Assembly: GCA_019358975.1 (NCBI GenBank)
Contig: JAHHIL010000048.1
Location: 1-44,745 of the forward strand
Direction of reading: 5' to 3'
DNA length: 44,745 bases
DNA from: Trichocoleus desertorum ATA4-8-CV12
GTDB taxonomy: Bacteria > Cyanobacteriota > Cyanobacteriia > FACHB-46
Part shown: positions 26,056 to 34,725 of the stretch, one piece after another
Numbering within the stretch: the first letter of the stretch is position 1
How the letters are laid out: the number at the start of each line of letters is the position of its first letter
The notes under the pieces: generated by a model
The model's input: the letters and a program-made list of their open reading frames with translations, nothing else
The model's database searches: none
Told to the model about the DNA's origin: nothing
Program-made: the position numbers and the translations under genes

Positions 26056-28245
26056 GTGAAACATCATCTCGGATTGAGCAGTCTATACATTGGTGGAGCC
26101 GTCATGGTAATGGCTGCTCAGCCTGTATGGGCTGCTCCAGCAACGCAAGTGACTGGTGTAAAGGTGAATCCCACCAGTGGTGGGGTAGAGGTTGTACTGG
26201 AGACGCGCAATGGAGCCCGTCCTCAGGTTTTTACCGTCAGTCGCGGCAATAGTTGGGTGGCCGATGTTATTAATACCCAACTGCGCTTGCCACAAAGTGA
26301 AAGTTTTCGCCAAGACAATCCTGCTCCTGGCATTAGCTCTGTCGTAGTACTGCCACTAGATACCAACAGTGTGCGAGTGATTGTGGCAGGCCAAGGAGCG
26401 GCTCCCGCAGGCCAGGTAGCACAGCGCGATCGCGGTGGTTTGCTTTTCAGCCTTACCCGTCCGGCGGGAAGTGAAACAGCTCAAGCAACTCCTGCCCCTA
26501 CGGCCCAGCCTGGTACAGCCACCCAAGCAGCCCCAGCTCCAGTTCCCCCAGCTCCTGCCGAGGATGTTCTAGTTCCTAATCCCAGAATTACAGTGGATGG
26601 GGTACCTGTACAGCCGCAGAGCCCGAACGTAGCTCCGCCTTTCTTGCCTAGAGCAGTCGCTCCTCCAGTAGGAGATATTGTAGTTTCCAATGTAGATGCG
26701 GCGGCATCAGCAATTGATTTAGGCAGTGCTGAGCGGGTTCCTCGACTCGTGTTAAGAGATGCGCCAGTTCGGGAAGTCCTATCTCTATTAGCTCGTGCCG
26801 CAGGACTCAATTTGGCTTTCAGTGCTGAAGGGGGTGGGCAACAGCAGGGTCAGCAAGCCCCAGCTCAGCCAGGAGCAGCAGGAGCAGGTGGGCCAACTAT
26901 CTCGCTAGATATTGAGAATGAGCCTGTGCAGAATGTATTTAACTACGTGCTGCGCCTGAGCAACTTAGAAGCGAACCGAGTCGGACAAACCATTTTCGTG
27001 GCTCCCCGGTTGCCCAATACAGCTAGAGATGTGGTTGTTCGCACGTTCCGGATGAATCAAGTCAGCGCGGAGCAAGCGTCTGGCTTTTTAGTCAGTATGG
27101 GTGCAGAAAGTGCAGTTACAGTTACTCAACCCGTAACGACGGTTAATGCGATCCCTGTTCAAGGGGCTGAGGGTGCGCCACCGATTACGCAAACTAGCAC
27201 CACGAATCAGACGGTCGTAAACACGTTGCGGATTGATACCGAAGACTCAACTCCTTTGCTCAGAGGTTTGCAAGTCTTAGTAGATACTCGCCTTAACTCT
27301 ATAACCCTGGTAGGTCCTAGAAATCTGATTGAGGTGGCATCGGCCCAGTTAGTGCAACTCGACCTACGGCGTCGCCAAGTAGCCGTAAACGTCAAAATCA
27401 TTGACGTAAACTTGCTTAAAGAAGAAAGGTTTGGCTCAAGTTTCTCGTTTGGGATTGACCAAAGCCGAGCAATCAATGCAGGTGGAATTGGGGTTGTGAA
27501 CTTTGGTAGTACAAGCCCAGTCACAGCAGGTAGCCTAACTAATGCAACTGTAGGGGCTGGGCCCACTAGCTTTGGTGGACCACTTGCCTTCAACTTCGCT
27601 AGGCAGTTTTTGCTTCAGCTGCAGGCATCTATTGCTAATAATAATGCCAAGATTTTGACTGATCCAACGTTGGTAGTGCAAGAGGGGCAACAAGCAACTG
27701 TTAACCTCACCCAGCAAGTTATTGGAGATGTTGAAACCACCATTTCCACTAGCACTCCTCCTGTGGTAACTACAGAAATTACCAAAGAAGATACAGGTCT
27801 CATCCTGACGGTTAATGTTGAACGAATTGATGATAACGGCTTTGTGACGCTGTCAGTTGCTCCTCAGGTGATTGCCTTATCAGGCATACAACGTGTTACA
27901 CTGCCTGGATCAGGAGGGCAGGATATTGCTTTGCTATCGGAGCGATCGCTCACCTCTGGAACCATTCGAATGCGAGATGGACAGACTTTGATTCTGTCGG
28001 GTATTATTCAGGACCAGGACAGAGCCAACGCTCAAAAAATTCCTATCTTAGGTGATTTGCCCCTTATTGGTGCTTTGTTTAGAAGTACTACAAGATCCAA
28101 TACTAGAGCTGAAGTGATCGTGCTGCTGACACCGCAGATCTTGGATGACTCCGATCGCTCTACTGTTGGTTATAACTACACACCAAGCCCTGATGTGCGT
28201 CAGATTCTAGAGCGAGGCACCACCAGCAATCCTGACAAAAACTAG
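26056..28245 (+). CDS. pilQ: Type IV pilus secretin PilQ
   Basis: 729-residue outer-membrane secretin. A signal peptide (to about residue 27, QPVWAAP) is followed by an AMIN peptidoglycan-binding domain (VTGVKVNPTSGGVEVVLETR), a Pro/Ala-rich linker (about 140-190) and a secretin-TonB short domain (VPRLVLRDAPVREVLSLLARAAG). An N1-type repeat is interrupted by Gln/Thr-rich insert, and the C-terminal secretin domain has ILTDPTLVVQEGQQA and QDQDRANAQKIPILGDLPLIGALF. The start is a GTG at 26056 behind GAGAGGAGG. A terminator follows, closing the operon. Confidence 0.95.
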   Translation: MKHHLGLSSLYIGGAVMVMAAQPVWAAPATQVTGVKVNPTSGGVEVVLETRNGARPQVFTVSRGNSWVADVINTQLRLPQSESFRQDNPAPGISSVVVLPLDTNSVRVIVAGQGAAPAGQVAQRDRGGLLFSLTRPAGSETAQATPAPTAQPGTATQAAPAPVPPAPAEDVLVPNPRITVDGVPVQPQSPNVAPPFLPRAVAPPVGDIVVSNVDAAASAIDLGSAERVPRLVLRDAPVREVLSLLARAAGLNLAFSAEGGGQQQGQQAPAQPGAAGAGGPTISLDIENEPVQNVFNYVLRLSNLEANRVGQTIFVAPRLPNTARDVVVRTFRMNQVSAEQASGFLVSMGAESAVTVTQPVTTVNAIPVQGAEGAPPITQTSTTNQTVVNTLRIDTEDSTPLLRGLQVLVDTRLNSITLVGPRNLIEVASAQLVQLDLRRRQVAVNVKIIDVNLLKEERFGSSFSFGIDQSRAINAGGIGVVNFGSTSPVTAGSLTNATVGAGPTSFGGPLAFNFARQFLLQLQASIANNNAKILTDPTLVVQEGQQATVNLTQQVIGDVETTISTSTPPVVTTEITKEDTGLILTVNVERIDDNGFVTLSVAPQVIALSGIQRVTLPGSGGQDIALLSERSLTSGTIRMRDGQTLILSGIIQDQDRANAQKIPILGDLPLIGALFRSTTRSNTRAEVIVLLTPQILDDSDRSTVGYNYTPSPDVRQILERGTTSNPDKN

Positions 28246-28317
28246 TTCAGGAGCAAATAGCCTTTGTATTCAGGAAGTCTAGATCCTGCGATGCTGACGA
28301 ACTATTTTTAGCGATCA

Positions 28318-28352
28318 ATCCCCCTATTCATCCCTGGATAGGGGATTTTTTT
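28318..28352 (+). terminator. Terminator of the pil operon
   Basis: ATCCCCCTAT pairs with ATAGGGGAT around a 10-base loop, and seven T follow directly. It is 70 bases past the pilQ stop. Confidence 0.85.
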
Positions 28353-28588
28353 GCGAAAAAAGTTTTCAAATTTGGGTTAAATTGCCTAAAAAATCCTGAA
28401 ATCTATATATCTTAAAGGTTTCGACGATCCATATGGCGCGAGTACACCTTAGAATAAGGCATTGAAAATTCGAGTCTGTGGGACTTCCAGCCATTTTGGG
28501 CTGAGTTCCCCTCGAAGGTTCACTCCACAATCTCGACTGGAGATTCAAACAGCAATATCTACCTTCTTAAAAAAGGAGATTCATACGC

Positions 28589-28873
28589 ATGAATAAAGGT
28601 GAATTAGTTGACGCGATCGCCGATAAGGCGAGTGTGACCAAAAAGCAAGCAGATGCAGTCTTGACGGCGGCCCTGGAAACTATTGTTGACGCAGTTTCCA
28701 ATGGCGACAAAGTCACGCTGGTCGGCTTTGGCTCTTTTGAGTCACGGGAGCGCAAAGCTCGTGAGGGACGCAATCCCAAGACGGGTGACAAAATGGAAAT
28801 CCCTGCCACCAAAGTCCCTGCTTTCTCAGCAGGTAAGTTATTTAAGGAGAAGGTCTCGCCCCCGGAAAAATAG
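28589..28873 (+). CDS. hup: DNA-binding protein HU
   Basis: 94-residue histone-like protein that bends and compacts DNA as a dimer. It shows MNKGELVDAIADKASVTKKQAD, the conserved VTLVGFGSFESRERKAREGRN-type arm region, and PATKVPAFSAGKLFKEKV. A strong AAAAAAGGAGAT ribosome binding site precedes the ATG. It lies between the pil operon and the CobD-like gene with its own promoter region (28366-28588). Confidence 0.96.
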   Translation: MNKGELVDAIADKASVTKKQADAVLTAALETIVDAVSNGDKVTLVGFGSFESRERKAREGRNPKTGDKMEIPATKVPAFSAGKLFKEKVSPPEK

Positions 28874-28899
28874 CTACTTTTCATTAGCGAGGCTGCTCT

Positions 28900-29979
28900 T
28901 TGAGCCGTCCAATTCACGGGGGGAATTTAGCTTGGGCAGCGGCGCTGGCAGGCTGTCCCCCTGCGGCTATTCTTGATTTTTCTGCCAGTATTAATCCTTT
29001 AGGCCCACCTACGTCTGCGATCGCGGCGATTCAGACTCACTTATCCGAGCTGACAGCCTATCCTGATCCAGACTACGGTCAACTCCGATCTGTTCTTAGC
29101 CAGGCTCATAGCTTACCTATGGATTGGCTTTTGCCAGGGAATGGCTCGGCTGAATTGTTGACCTGGGCTTGTTGGGATTTATCCAAGCTGGAGGTGACTG
29201 GCTTAGTTACCCCCGCGTTTAGCGACTATTCGCGGGCACTAAAAGCATTTGACAGTTCTGTGCTTGAGTGCCCTTTCGACAATTTTGGTTGGCCGATTTT
29301 GGATGTTGGCTTGGTGCTTGAAACCCTAACATCCAAAATTTCACCTCAAAACAGTGGCTTGTTGCTGAACAATCCTCATAATCCGACCGGACAGCTATTT
29401 TCTAGAGAGAGTATTCTGCCTTACTTAGAGCAGTTTGCTTTGGTGGTAGTGGATGAAGCCTTTATGGATTTCTTGCCGCCAGAGCAGCAGCAAAGCTTGA
29501 GCGATGTAGTGCAGGACTACCCAAACTTAGTAATCTTACGATCGCTGACTAAGTTCTACAGTTTGCCTGGTTTACGTTTGGGATATGCGATCGCCCATCC
29601 CGACCGTTTGCAGCGCTGGCAACAATGTCGTGACCCCTGGCCTGTGAATGTGCTAGCAGCAGGAGCCGCAGTCGCAGTGATGCAGGATGTCGCATTTCAA
29701 GCGCAAACTTGGGCCTGGTTGCCAACGGCGCGATCGCAACTGTATCAAGGTTTGGCTCAGTTGCCAGGGCTGCAACCTTACTTGGGTGCTGCCAACTTTT
29801 TATTAGTCAAGTCGGAGCAGTCTAGTGTGGAGCTACAAAAGCGGCTGCTGCTGCGTCATCAAATTTTGATTCGGGATTGTCTCAGCTTCCCGGAATTGGG
29901 CGATCGCTATTTTCGGGTTGCCGTACGCTCCGAGGCAGAAAATCAGCGATTAATCGCAGGGTTGGCTGAGATTCTTTAA
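28900..29979 (+). CDS. cobD: Threonine-phosphate decarboxylase-like aminotransferase (CobD family)
   Basis: 359-residue PLP enzyme of the class I/II aminotransferase fold. The opening HGGNLAWAAALAGCPP-AILDFSASINPLGPP is the CobD hallmark and distinguishes it from histidinol-phosphate aminotransferase. Other sites are LLNNPHNPTGQLF, VVDEAFMDF and the PLP-lysine segment SLTKFYSLPGLRLGY. CobD makes aminopropanol phosphate for the cobamide nucleotide loop. The start is a TTG at 28900 after GCGAGG. A CobO-like gene lies 2.3 kb downstream on the other strand. Confidence 0.87.
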   Translation: MSRPIHGGNLAWAAALAGCPPAAILDFSASINPLGPPTSAIAAIQTHLSELTAYPDPDYGQLRSVLSQAHSLPMDWLLPGNGSAELLTWACWDLSKLEVTGLVTPAFSDYSRALKAFDSSVLECPFDNFGWPILDVGLVLETLTSKISPQNSGLLLNNPHNPTGQLFSRESILPYLEQFALVVVDEAFMDFLPPEQQQSLSDVVQDYPNLVILRSLTKFYSLPGLRLGYAIAHPDRLQRWQQCRDPWPVNVLAAGAAVAVMQDVAFQAQTWAWLPTARSQLYQGLAQLPGLQPYLGAANFLLVKSEQSSVELQKRLLLRHQILIRDCLSFPELGDRYFRVAVRSEAENQRLIAGLAEIL

Positions 29980-30044
29980 GAGGTTGCTGGAGGGCTTAGC
30001 CAACCTAATAACCGATTCAAATAACCTGGTGAACGACTAAAAGC

Positions 30045-31508
30045 ATGTCAGTTGAATACGACTTGGTAGTAATTGGTGGCACCCCTGCGGGCGGCTATGC
30101 AGCGAGGATGGCTGCCGAGTTGAAAGCGCGTGTGGCTTGGGTTGTGCCAGAAACGTGGGGGGAGGCAGATTCAGAGCCATCAGAGATTACCCATTATGCC
30201 CTGGCTCATTTGGGTCAGATGTCGCAACAGGTTTACCAAAGCCAATTCTTTTTGTCAGGGCAGGCAACTGATGCAGGAGCTTTAACCCTGGCTGGGCACT
30301 GGCCGATTATGGGGCAGTGGATACAGCGAGTTGCGGCTAACTGGGAAGAACAAACATCTCCCACTGTGCTGTCAGCGCTGGGAGTTGAAGTGATTTTCAG
30401 TGCAGGACAATTTTGTCGTCGGCCTCGGTTTGCTTTTAGTGTCAGCGATCGCTTGCTTCGAGCCCGTTCGTATCTATTGGCTTTAGAGAGTGGCCCAGTT
30501 GTGCCAGAGATTGCGGGGTTGAGCAGTACTGGATTTCTCTCTGTGGCTCAAGTCGGTGGGTGGTTCGCCAACCAAACCTTGCCGAAATCGGTGGTGATTT
30601 TAGGGGGTGATCCAACCGGGATTGCTCTGGCTCAAGCTTTGGTGCGGCTGAATGCTCAGGTGACGTTGGTGGTAGAGAGCGATCGCATTTTGCCCCACGA
30701 AGATGCAGAAGTGGCGTTTTTACTGCAAGCCCAGTTGGAAGCCACAGGAGTTCGCATTTTAACCGATACGCCTGTAACTCAGGTGCGGCAAATTGAGCAG
30801 CAAAAATGGGTGCAGGTGGGAAACCAGGCGATCGCTGCCGACGAAATTGTGCTGGCAATGGGGCAACAACCGCAGGTGGAGTCTCTTAATTTAGAAGCGG
30901 CAGGAGTGCAATGGTCAGCGCAGGGAGTTCGGTGCAACCAAAAATTACAAACCACAAATTCTAGAGTATATGTCTGTGGCAACCCGATCGCAGGTAATGT
31001 GTTGCCTCATGTCGCGCAATATGAAGCGGCGATCGCCCTCAAAAATGCGCTCTTTTTTCCGCGTTACAGAGCCAACTATCAAGGGATTCCTCTGACGTTG
31101 GCTACTGCTCCAGCCTTGGCGCGAGTGGGCTTGACAGAGCAAGCAGCTAGACAACGCTATGGTAAACAGGTATTGGTTCTACGGCAAGACTTTAAAGCCT
31201 TAGCGAAGGCGCAGATTCGGGGAGAAATCACCGGATTGTGTAAGGTGGTGGTGCATCGCAATGGCTCGATTTTGGGAGCCCATATCTTAGGGCCAGAGGC
31301 TAGTGAGTTGATGGCTGTGATGGCTCTAGCTATGCGGCAGCAGCTCAAGATTGAGGCGATCGCTGATTTAACGACTGCCTCCCCCACCTTTGCTGAAATC
31401 CTAAGCCAAACAGCCGTAGAATGGCAGCTACACCGCTTTAAGCACAACTCAATGTGGCAAAACTTTTTGGAAGCTTGGTTAAATTTCCGGCGATCGTGGT
31501 CTTCCTAG
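30045..31508 (+). CDS. FAD-dependent oxidoreductase, lipoamide-dehydrogenase fold without redox disulfide
   Basis: 487 residues. It has the two-dinucleotide-domain architecture of the pyridine nucleotide-disulfide oxidoreductase family: FAD fold at the start (LVVIGGTPAGGYAARMA), NAD(P) fold at about 183-215 (VVILGGDPTGIALAQALVRL), and a dimerisation domain after about 345 (LATAPALARVGLTEQAAR, GAHILGPEASELM). The CxxxxC pair normally near residue 45 is absent. The C-terminal His-x-His-Pro-Thr is replaced by ASPTFAE. The canonical GD of the FAD motif near the third segment reads GNP. It cannot use the usual dithiol chemistry and may be an NAD(P)H:quinone or other flavin reductase; function unknown. 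Confidence 0.85.
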   Translation: MSVEYDLVVIGGTPAGGYAARMAAELKARVAWVVPETWGEADSEPSEITHYALAHLGQMSQQVYQSQFFLSGQATDAGALTLAGHWPIMGQWIQRVAANWEEQTSPTVLSALGVEVIFSAGQFCRRPRFAFSVSDRLLRARSYLLALESGPVVPEIAGLSSTGFLSVAQVGGWFANQTLPKSVVILGGDPTGIALAQALVRLNAQVTLVVESDRILPHEDAEVAFLLQAQLEATGVRILTDTPVTQVRQIEQQKWVQVGNQAIAADEIVLAMGQQPQVESLNLEAAGVQWSAQGVRCNQKLQTTNSRVYVCGNPIAGNVLPHVAQYEAAIALKNALFFPRYRANYQGIPLTLATAPALARVGLTEQAARQRYGKQVLVLRQDFKALAKAQIRGEITGLCKVVVHRNGSILGAHILGPEASELMAVMALAMRQQLKIEAIADLTTASPTFAEILSQTAVEWQLHRFKHNSMWQNFLEAWLNFRRSWSS

Positions 31509-31544
31509 CGCCAAGTTAGCCGATGTTGCCAAGTCAGCCGAGTT

Positions 31545-32144
31545 TTAGACTCGCGCCAGTGTCACGGCTTCTGGTTGGTCTTGATATTTACCCCGGCGAG
31601 TTTCGTAACTAACCGCGCAGGGCTCACCTTCTAGAAATAGGAGTTGCACCACGCCTTCATTGGCGTAAATGCGGCAGTCAGCGCTAGAAGAGTTAGAAAA
31701 CTCTAGAGTGAGGTGCCCGCGCCAGCCCGCCTCAGCAGGTGTGAGGTTGGCAATGATTCCTGCTCTGGCGTAGGTTGACTTGCCGATGCAAATAACTGTG
31801 GCATTGGTAGGAACTTCCAGCCTCTCTAGCGCGACTCCCAAGGCGTAAGAGTGGGCTGGAAGCACGAAATAGCTACCATTGCTGTCTGTGTGCAGCTTAG
31901 TCGGCTCTAAATTTTCTGGGTTGAAGTTCTTCGGATCTATCACAGTGCCGGGAATATGACGGAAAATACGAAACTCGGCAGGTGATAGGCGAATGTCATA
32001 GCCGTAGCTTGATAAGCCATAACTAATGACAGGTCGAATTGCTAAGTTGGCATCACCGGAAACTTCCCGAACCAACTGTGGCTCAAACGGCACGATCATG
32101 CCTTTTGCCGCCATTGCTGTAATCCATGTATCGTTCTTAATCAT
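31545..32144 (-). CDS. dcd: dCTP deaminase
   Basis: 199 residues from the ATG at 32144 (MIKNDTWITAMAAKGMIVPFEP), preceded by GGGGAAGCGGG; the frame opens further upstream but without conserved sequence. Trimeric dUTPase-fold enzyme converting dCTP to dUTP for dTMP synthesis. Motifs: ISYGLSSYGYDIRLS, ICIGKSTYARAGI, LTPAEAGWRGHLTLEFSN and the C-terminal YQDQPEAVTLARV. Confidence 0.94.
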   Translation of the reverse strand: MIKNDTWITAMAAKGMIVPFEPQLVREVSGDANLAIRPVISYGLSSYGYDIRLSPAEFRIFRHIPGTVIDPKNFNPENLEPTKLHTDSNGSYFVLPAHSYALGVALERLEVPTNATVICIGKSTYARAGIIANLTPAEAGWRGHLTLEFSNSSSADCRIYANEGVVQLLFLEGEPCAVSYETRRGKYQDQPEAVTLARV

Positions 32145-32270
32145 CCCGCTTCCCCAAACTCCGAATCCCATGTTTCCCAAAGCAGAGTTAAATTACACCC
32201 ATAACTGTCACCAGGGCAATATTTCGTGCTAATTCGTGATGTCTAGCTGATCACCATGAGCCTGATTCGG

Positions 32271-32852
32271 CTAAGGTTGATGGCTGCGACGAAGCTCTGT
32301 GATTTGATCGGCAACGTCTAAGATCGCTTGCGGCATTTCTGGCCCAGTCAAAATCACATCTACATGGCTAGGCCGCTTCTGTAAAAAAGCCAGCACTTCT
32401 GTTTCTGCAATCAAGTCAAAGTTAATCGCCAAACTCAATTCATCTAAGACGACCAAATCATACTTGCCTTGCATCACCACGGCTTGTGTGTGGTGCCACA
32501 AATCTAGAAGCGATCGCATTTCTGTCTCATCTAGATGAGGGGTGTCGATGCAACGGGGCAAATCGCAGCGAATCCAATCCAGATTTTGCCCTAGCCGTAC
32601 TGGATGATCGTAGCCTTGCCCAATTCCGCCTTTGAGAAACTGCACTACTAAGACTGATGTGCCTTGCCCTGCGATTCTGAGTGCTTGCGCCATCACACTG
32701 GTGAAGAAGCTGCGATGCGAACAAGTAAAAACCTGTACCAATCCTTCGATCGCGTGAGGGAAGCGACGACTGACCTCTACAGCAGTTCGACGTTCTCCAA
32801 CACCTTGCGTTTTGAGGGAATTTAGGGCTGGGGTTTCAATTTGGGAAACCAT
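32271..32852 (-). CDS. CobO/CobA-like P-loop-fold protein with degenerate Walker A
   Basis: 193 residues from the ATG at 32852 (GTG at 32864 also in frame). The body matches cob(I)yrinic acid a,c-diamide adenosyltransferase: SVLVVQFLKGGIGQGYDHP, GQNLDWIRCDLPRC, YDLVVLDELSLAINFDLI and VDVILTGPEMPQAILDVADQITELRRS. The ATP-binding loop, normally GNGKGKTT, reads CSHRSFFTS. From memory this altered form recurs in cyanobacteria, so it is probably a dedicated paralogue, not a local decay. Whether it adenosylates corrinoid is doubtful. Confidence 0.85.
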   Translation of the reverse strand: MVSQIETPALNSLKTQGVGERRTAVEVSRRFPHAIEGLVQVFTCSHRSFFTSVMAQALRIAGQGTSVLVVQFLKGGIGQGYDHPVRLGQNLDWIRCDLPRCIDTPHLDETEMRSLLDLWHHTQAVVMQGKYDLVVLDELSLAINFDLIAETEVLAFLQKRPSHVDVILTGPEMPQAILDVADQITELRRSHQP

Positions 32853-33084
32853 AAGGCATGTCACGATCCAGTCAGGGCTTTAAATCGAGCAAGTTAGGCA
32901 GTAGATGCAGAGCAGAATGCGAAATATAGCGTGTATTGCTTCCGATACCCATCATCAAACACTAGATGTGTGAGTACGTCAATGGTTGTCTAGAAGCCGT
33001 ATCTCTATTACGCCAAGTCTAAGCCTAGAAAACATCTAGAGCAGGGCAGAACTAAGGAAGCTTAACAATGAACTCTCGTCAGTC

Positions 33085-33288
33085 TCAACTTTGTCTTAGC
33101 TCCCGCACAATGTCTTGAGCGAGATTTTTAGACCAGAGGGAATCGAAGGGACAAAGGATCTGGCGGTTTTCTGGAGAGAGCCAAACTAGCGCGTCTTCTA
33201 CGTCGGCTATGCGGTAATTTTCATTGAGCAGGATGCAGGTGAGCAAGCGATGTACGGTGGTTGCTTGTTCGTCAGTGAGCACAATCAT
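33085..33288 (-). CDS. Small hypothetical protein, 67 aa (second of tandem pair)
   Basis: Opening MIVLTDEQATTVHRLLTCIL, then NENYRIADVEDALVWLSPENRQI. I do not recognise a family. The first 42 residues align with the 43-residue product of the gene just upstream (pattern VLT/TLS, LLT, a short basic turn, ALV), suggesting a tandem duplication. The start overlaps the upstream stop by ATGA, so the two are translationally coupled. Confidence 0.65.
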   Translation of the reverse strand: MIVLTDEQATTVHRLLTCILLNENYRIADVEDALVWLSPENRQILCPFDSLWSKNLAQDIVRELRQS

Positions 33289-33416
33289 GGCTTGGCTCCT
33301 CTGTCAGCTTTCGCCAGGATAACCAGGGCTTTATTAATATCTCGAACTTTAATGCCACGCAGAGCGGTGAGGAGCGATCGCAACAAGGCGACCTCATCAG
33401 CAGAGAGTGTGACCAT
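33285..33416 (-). CDS. Small hypothetical protein, 43 aa (first of tandem pair)
   Basis: Reads MVTLSADEVALLRSLLTALR, then GIKVRDINKALVILAKADRGAKP. GAGG lies about 11 bases upstream of the ATG. It overlaps the next gene by four bases (ATGA) and contains a HIP1-like CGATCG. It is divergent from the RHH-like gene at 33479. It may be a small antitoxin-like or regulatory protein, but no family is recognised. Confidence 0.6.
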   Translation of the reverse strand: MVTLSADEVALLRSLLTALRGIKVRDINKALVILAKADRGAKP

Positions 33417-33450
33417 TGGTACAGCCTCAATATAATTGAGCTGATTCTAT

Positions 33451-33465
33451 CCGCATAGCCGCATA
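33451..33465. promoter_or_regulatory. Direct repeat CCGCATA-G-CCGCATA in a divergent promoter
   Basis: Two perfect 7-bp copies spaced by one base lie 14 bases before the RHH-like start and 35 bases before the divergent small-gene start. Ribbon-helix-helix repressors often bind such tandem repeats, so this is a candidate autoregulatory operator. Confidence 0.4.
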
Positions 33466-33478
33466 TACGCAATAGAGA

Positions 33479-33709
33479 ATGGGAAAATCTGGTTTGTACG
33501 TTTGCGCTTCTACAAAGCGAGTGAGTCCCAAAAAAAGACCAGAATTGAGAATATATCTAGACTCTGACTTGGATAAGCTGGTGAAAACGATCGCCACAAT
33601 TCGGGATGAGTCAATCAGTGCAGTTGTAGCGGAAGCGCTAGAGTTATGGCTGCAACAGTCTCAACAACAAGAAATTATTGAGAAGCATCGATTGGATGAG
33701 TTGGATTAA
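33479..33709 (+). CDS. Ribbon-helix-helix (CopG-like) protein, 76 aa
   Basis: A basic N-terminus (STKRVSPKKRPELRIYL) gives the DNA-contacting strand, followed by two helices (SDLDKLVKTIATIRDESISAVVAEALELWLQ), the standard RHH arrangement. The last 20 residues are Gln/Glu/Arg-rich. It may act as an antitoxin-like repressor, but no toxin is adjacent downstream. The divergent tandem small genes may be its targets. Confidence 0.75.
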   Translation: MGKSGLYVCASTKRVSPKKRPELRIYLDSDLDKLVKTIATIRDESISAVVAEALELWLQQSQQQEIIEKHRLDELD

Positions 33710-34020
33710 GGCTAAGCAATCTAATTGCGTTAGTAGCGATCGGGAGTATGTCACCTTTGCGAGCGAGTATTTGTACTCGTAGCTTGAAATGCTCTATTTA
33801 CAAGAATTCAGCTACCTCGTTGCACTAACACTCAAGTTATGCACCTTCCAAAGTGACATGCACCCGTAGCGATCGCCGCTGAAGCAGGGTTAGAAGCAGC
33901 AGACGAGCCGATCACATAAACCTTCAACTAATACACTCAGATTGTTACTGGTATGTTATAACCGACTCAGTATTTTGCAACTACAAATTATTCACTTATT
34001 CTGTTATTCAAAAATAGTTT
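33710..34020. other. Gap before the ABC-3C operon (311 bp)
   Basis: No gene is seen. It contains the hairpin CGAGTA-TTTG-TACTCG (33764-33779) and, at 33869-33876, the last HIP1 site before a 3.5-kb HIP1-free stretch. The last 100 bases are A+T-rich and likely carry the promoter of the next operon. Confidence 0.5.
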
Positions 34021-34713
34021 ATGCTTCCTTCAGCCTTAAACTCAAGATTGAAACAGCTAGAGGATAACATCACGCAAGTTTTAAAGCTGCTGAGCGAGTA
34101 TGAAGAAGAATTAATTGATGAGGACGATCCTGGTAGAAAGAGAAAATATCGTCGTCGCGTTGAAAGTTTGAAACAACAGAAAATCAATTATGAAGAAGAG
34201 TTTGTAGAATTACAAGCTCAGTTAACAGTAGAACACTCATCTCAAACTCGAACCATTGTCTATCAATTACAAGAAATTGATAATAAAATTGACTTACTTC
34301 TAGACAGCCAAGCTTCTCTTAGTCAAGCATTAATGCTGCACTTTAGTCCTCAAGAACAGGAATTACTTCTTCCTATCACACAGCAACTAGATAAATCTGA
34401 GTTGATAGAGATGAAAGCTTTTCTAGAAGCTGTAGATACTAACCAAGCTTCTGAAGAAGAGGTGCAGTTGATTTTAAGTGAGACTCGGCAGCTATTGAAG
34501 GAACTACAAAAACGTAATCTTGCATTACCGACGAACAATGAAGCTGTTTCTGAAATAATTAACTCTCCCACAATTGATGCGAAGCATGCATTGAAAATTT
34601 CAATTCCAGTCATTCCATTTATTCTCGCCTATGAGGGAGAAATAGGGCTAGGAACTGGGATTAATCTTAAAAAAGCTTGGCAGCACTGCAAATCGAAATT
34701 CTATAAGAGATAG
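34021..34713 (+). CDS. Uncharacterised helical protein with effector-associated-type coil; candidate ABC-3C effector
   Basis: 230 residues, first gene of the four-gene operon. Residues about 9-62 form a charged helical hairpin (RLKQLEDNITQVLKLL... LIDEDDPGRKRKY... LKQQ) that aligns without gaps to the N-terminus of the next protein and resembles the E-x-DP coiled effector-associated modules found in bacterial conflict systems. The middle (65-185) is helical. The C-terminus has a short hydrophobic stretch and a distinctive end: KISIPVIPFILAYEG, then EIGLGTGINLKKAWQ. That stretch is too short for a sure membrane helix. I do not recognise a catalytic domain. It lies 12 bases upstream of the next gene, clearly in one operon. 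It is A+T-rich compared with neighbours. Confidence 0.8.
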   Translation: MLPSALNSRLKQLEDNITQVLKLLSEYEEELIDEDDPGRKRKYRRRVESLKQQKINYEEEFVELQAQLTVEHSSQTRTIVYQLQEIDNKIDLLLDSQASLSQALMLHFSPQEQELLLPITQQLDKSELIEMKAFLEAVDTNQASEEEVQLILSETRQLLKELQKRNLALPTNNEAVSEIINSPTIDAKHALKISIPVIPFILAYEGEIGLGTGINLKKAWQHCKSKFYKR

Positions 34714-34725
34714 GTAGGTTGCTCT

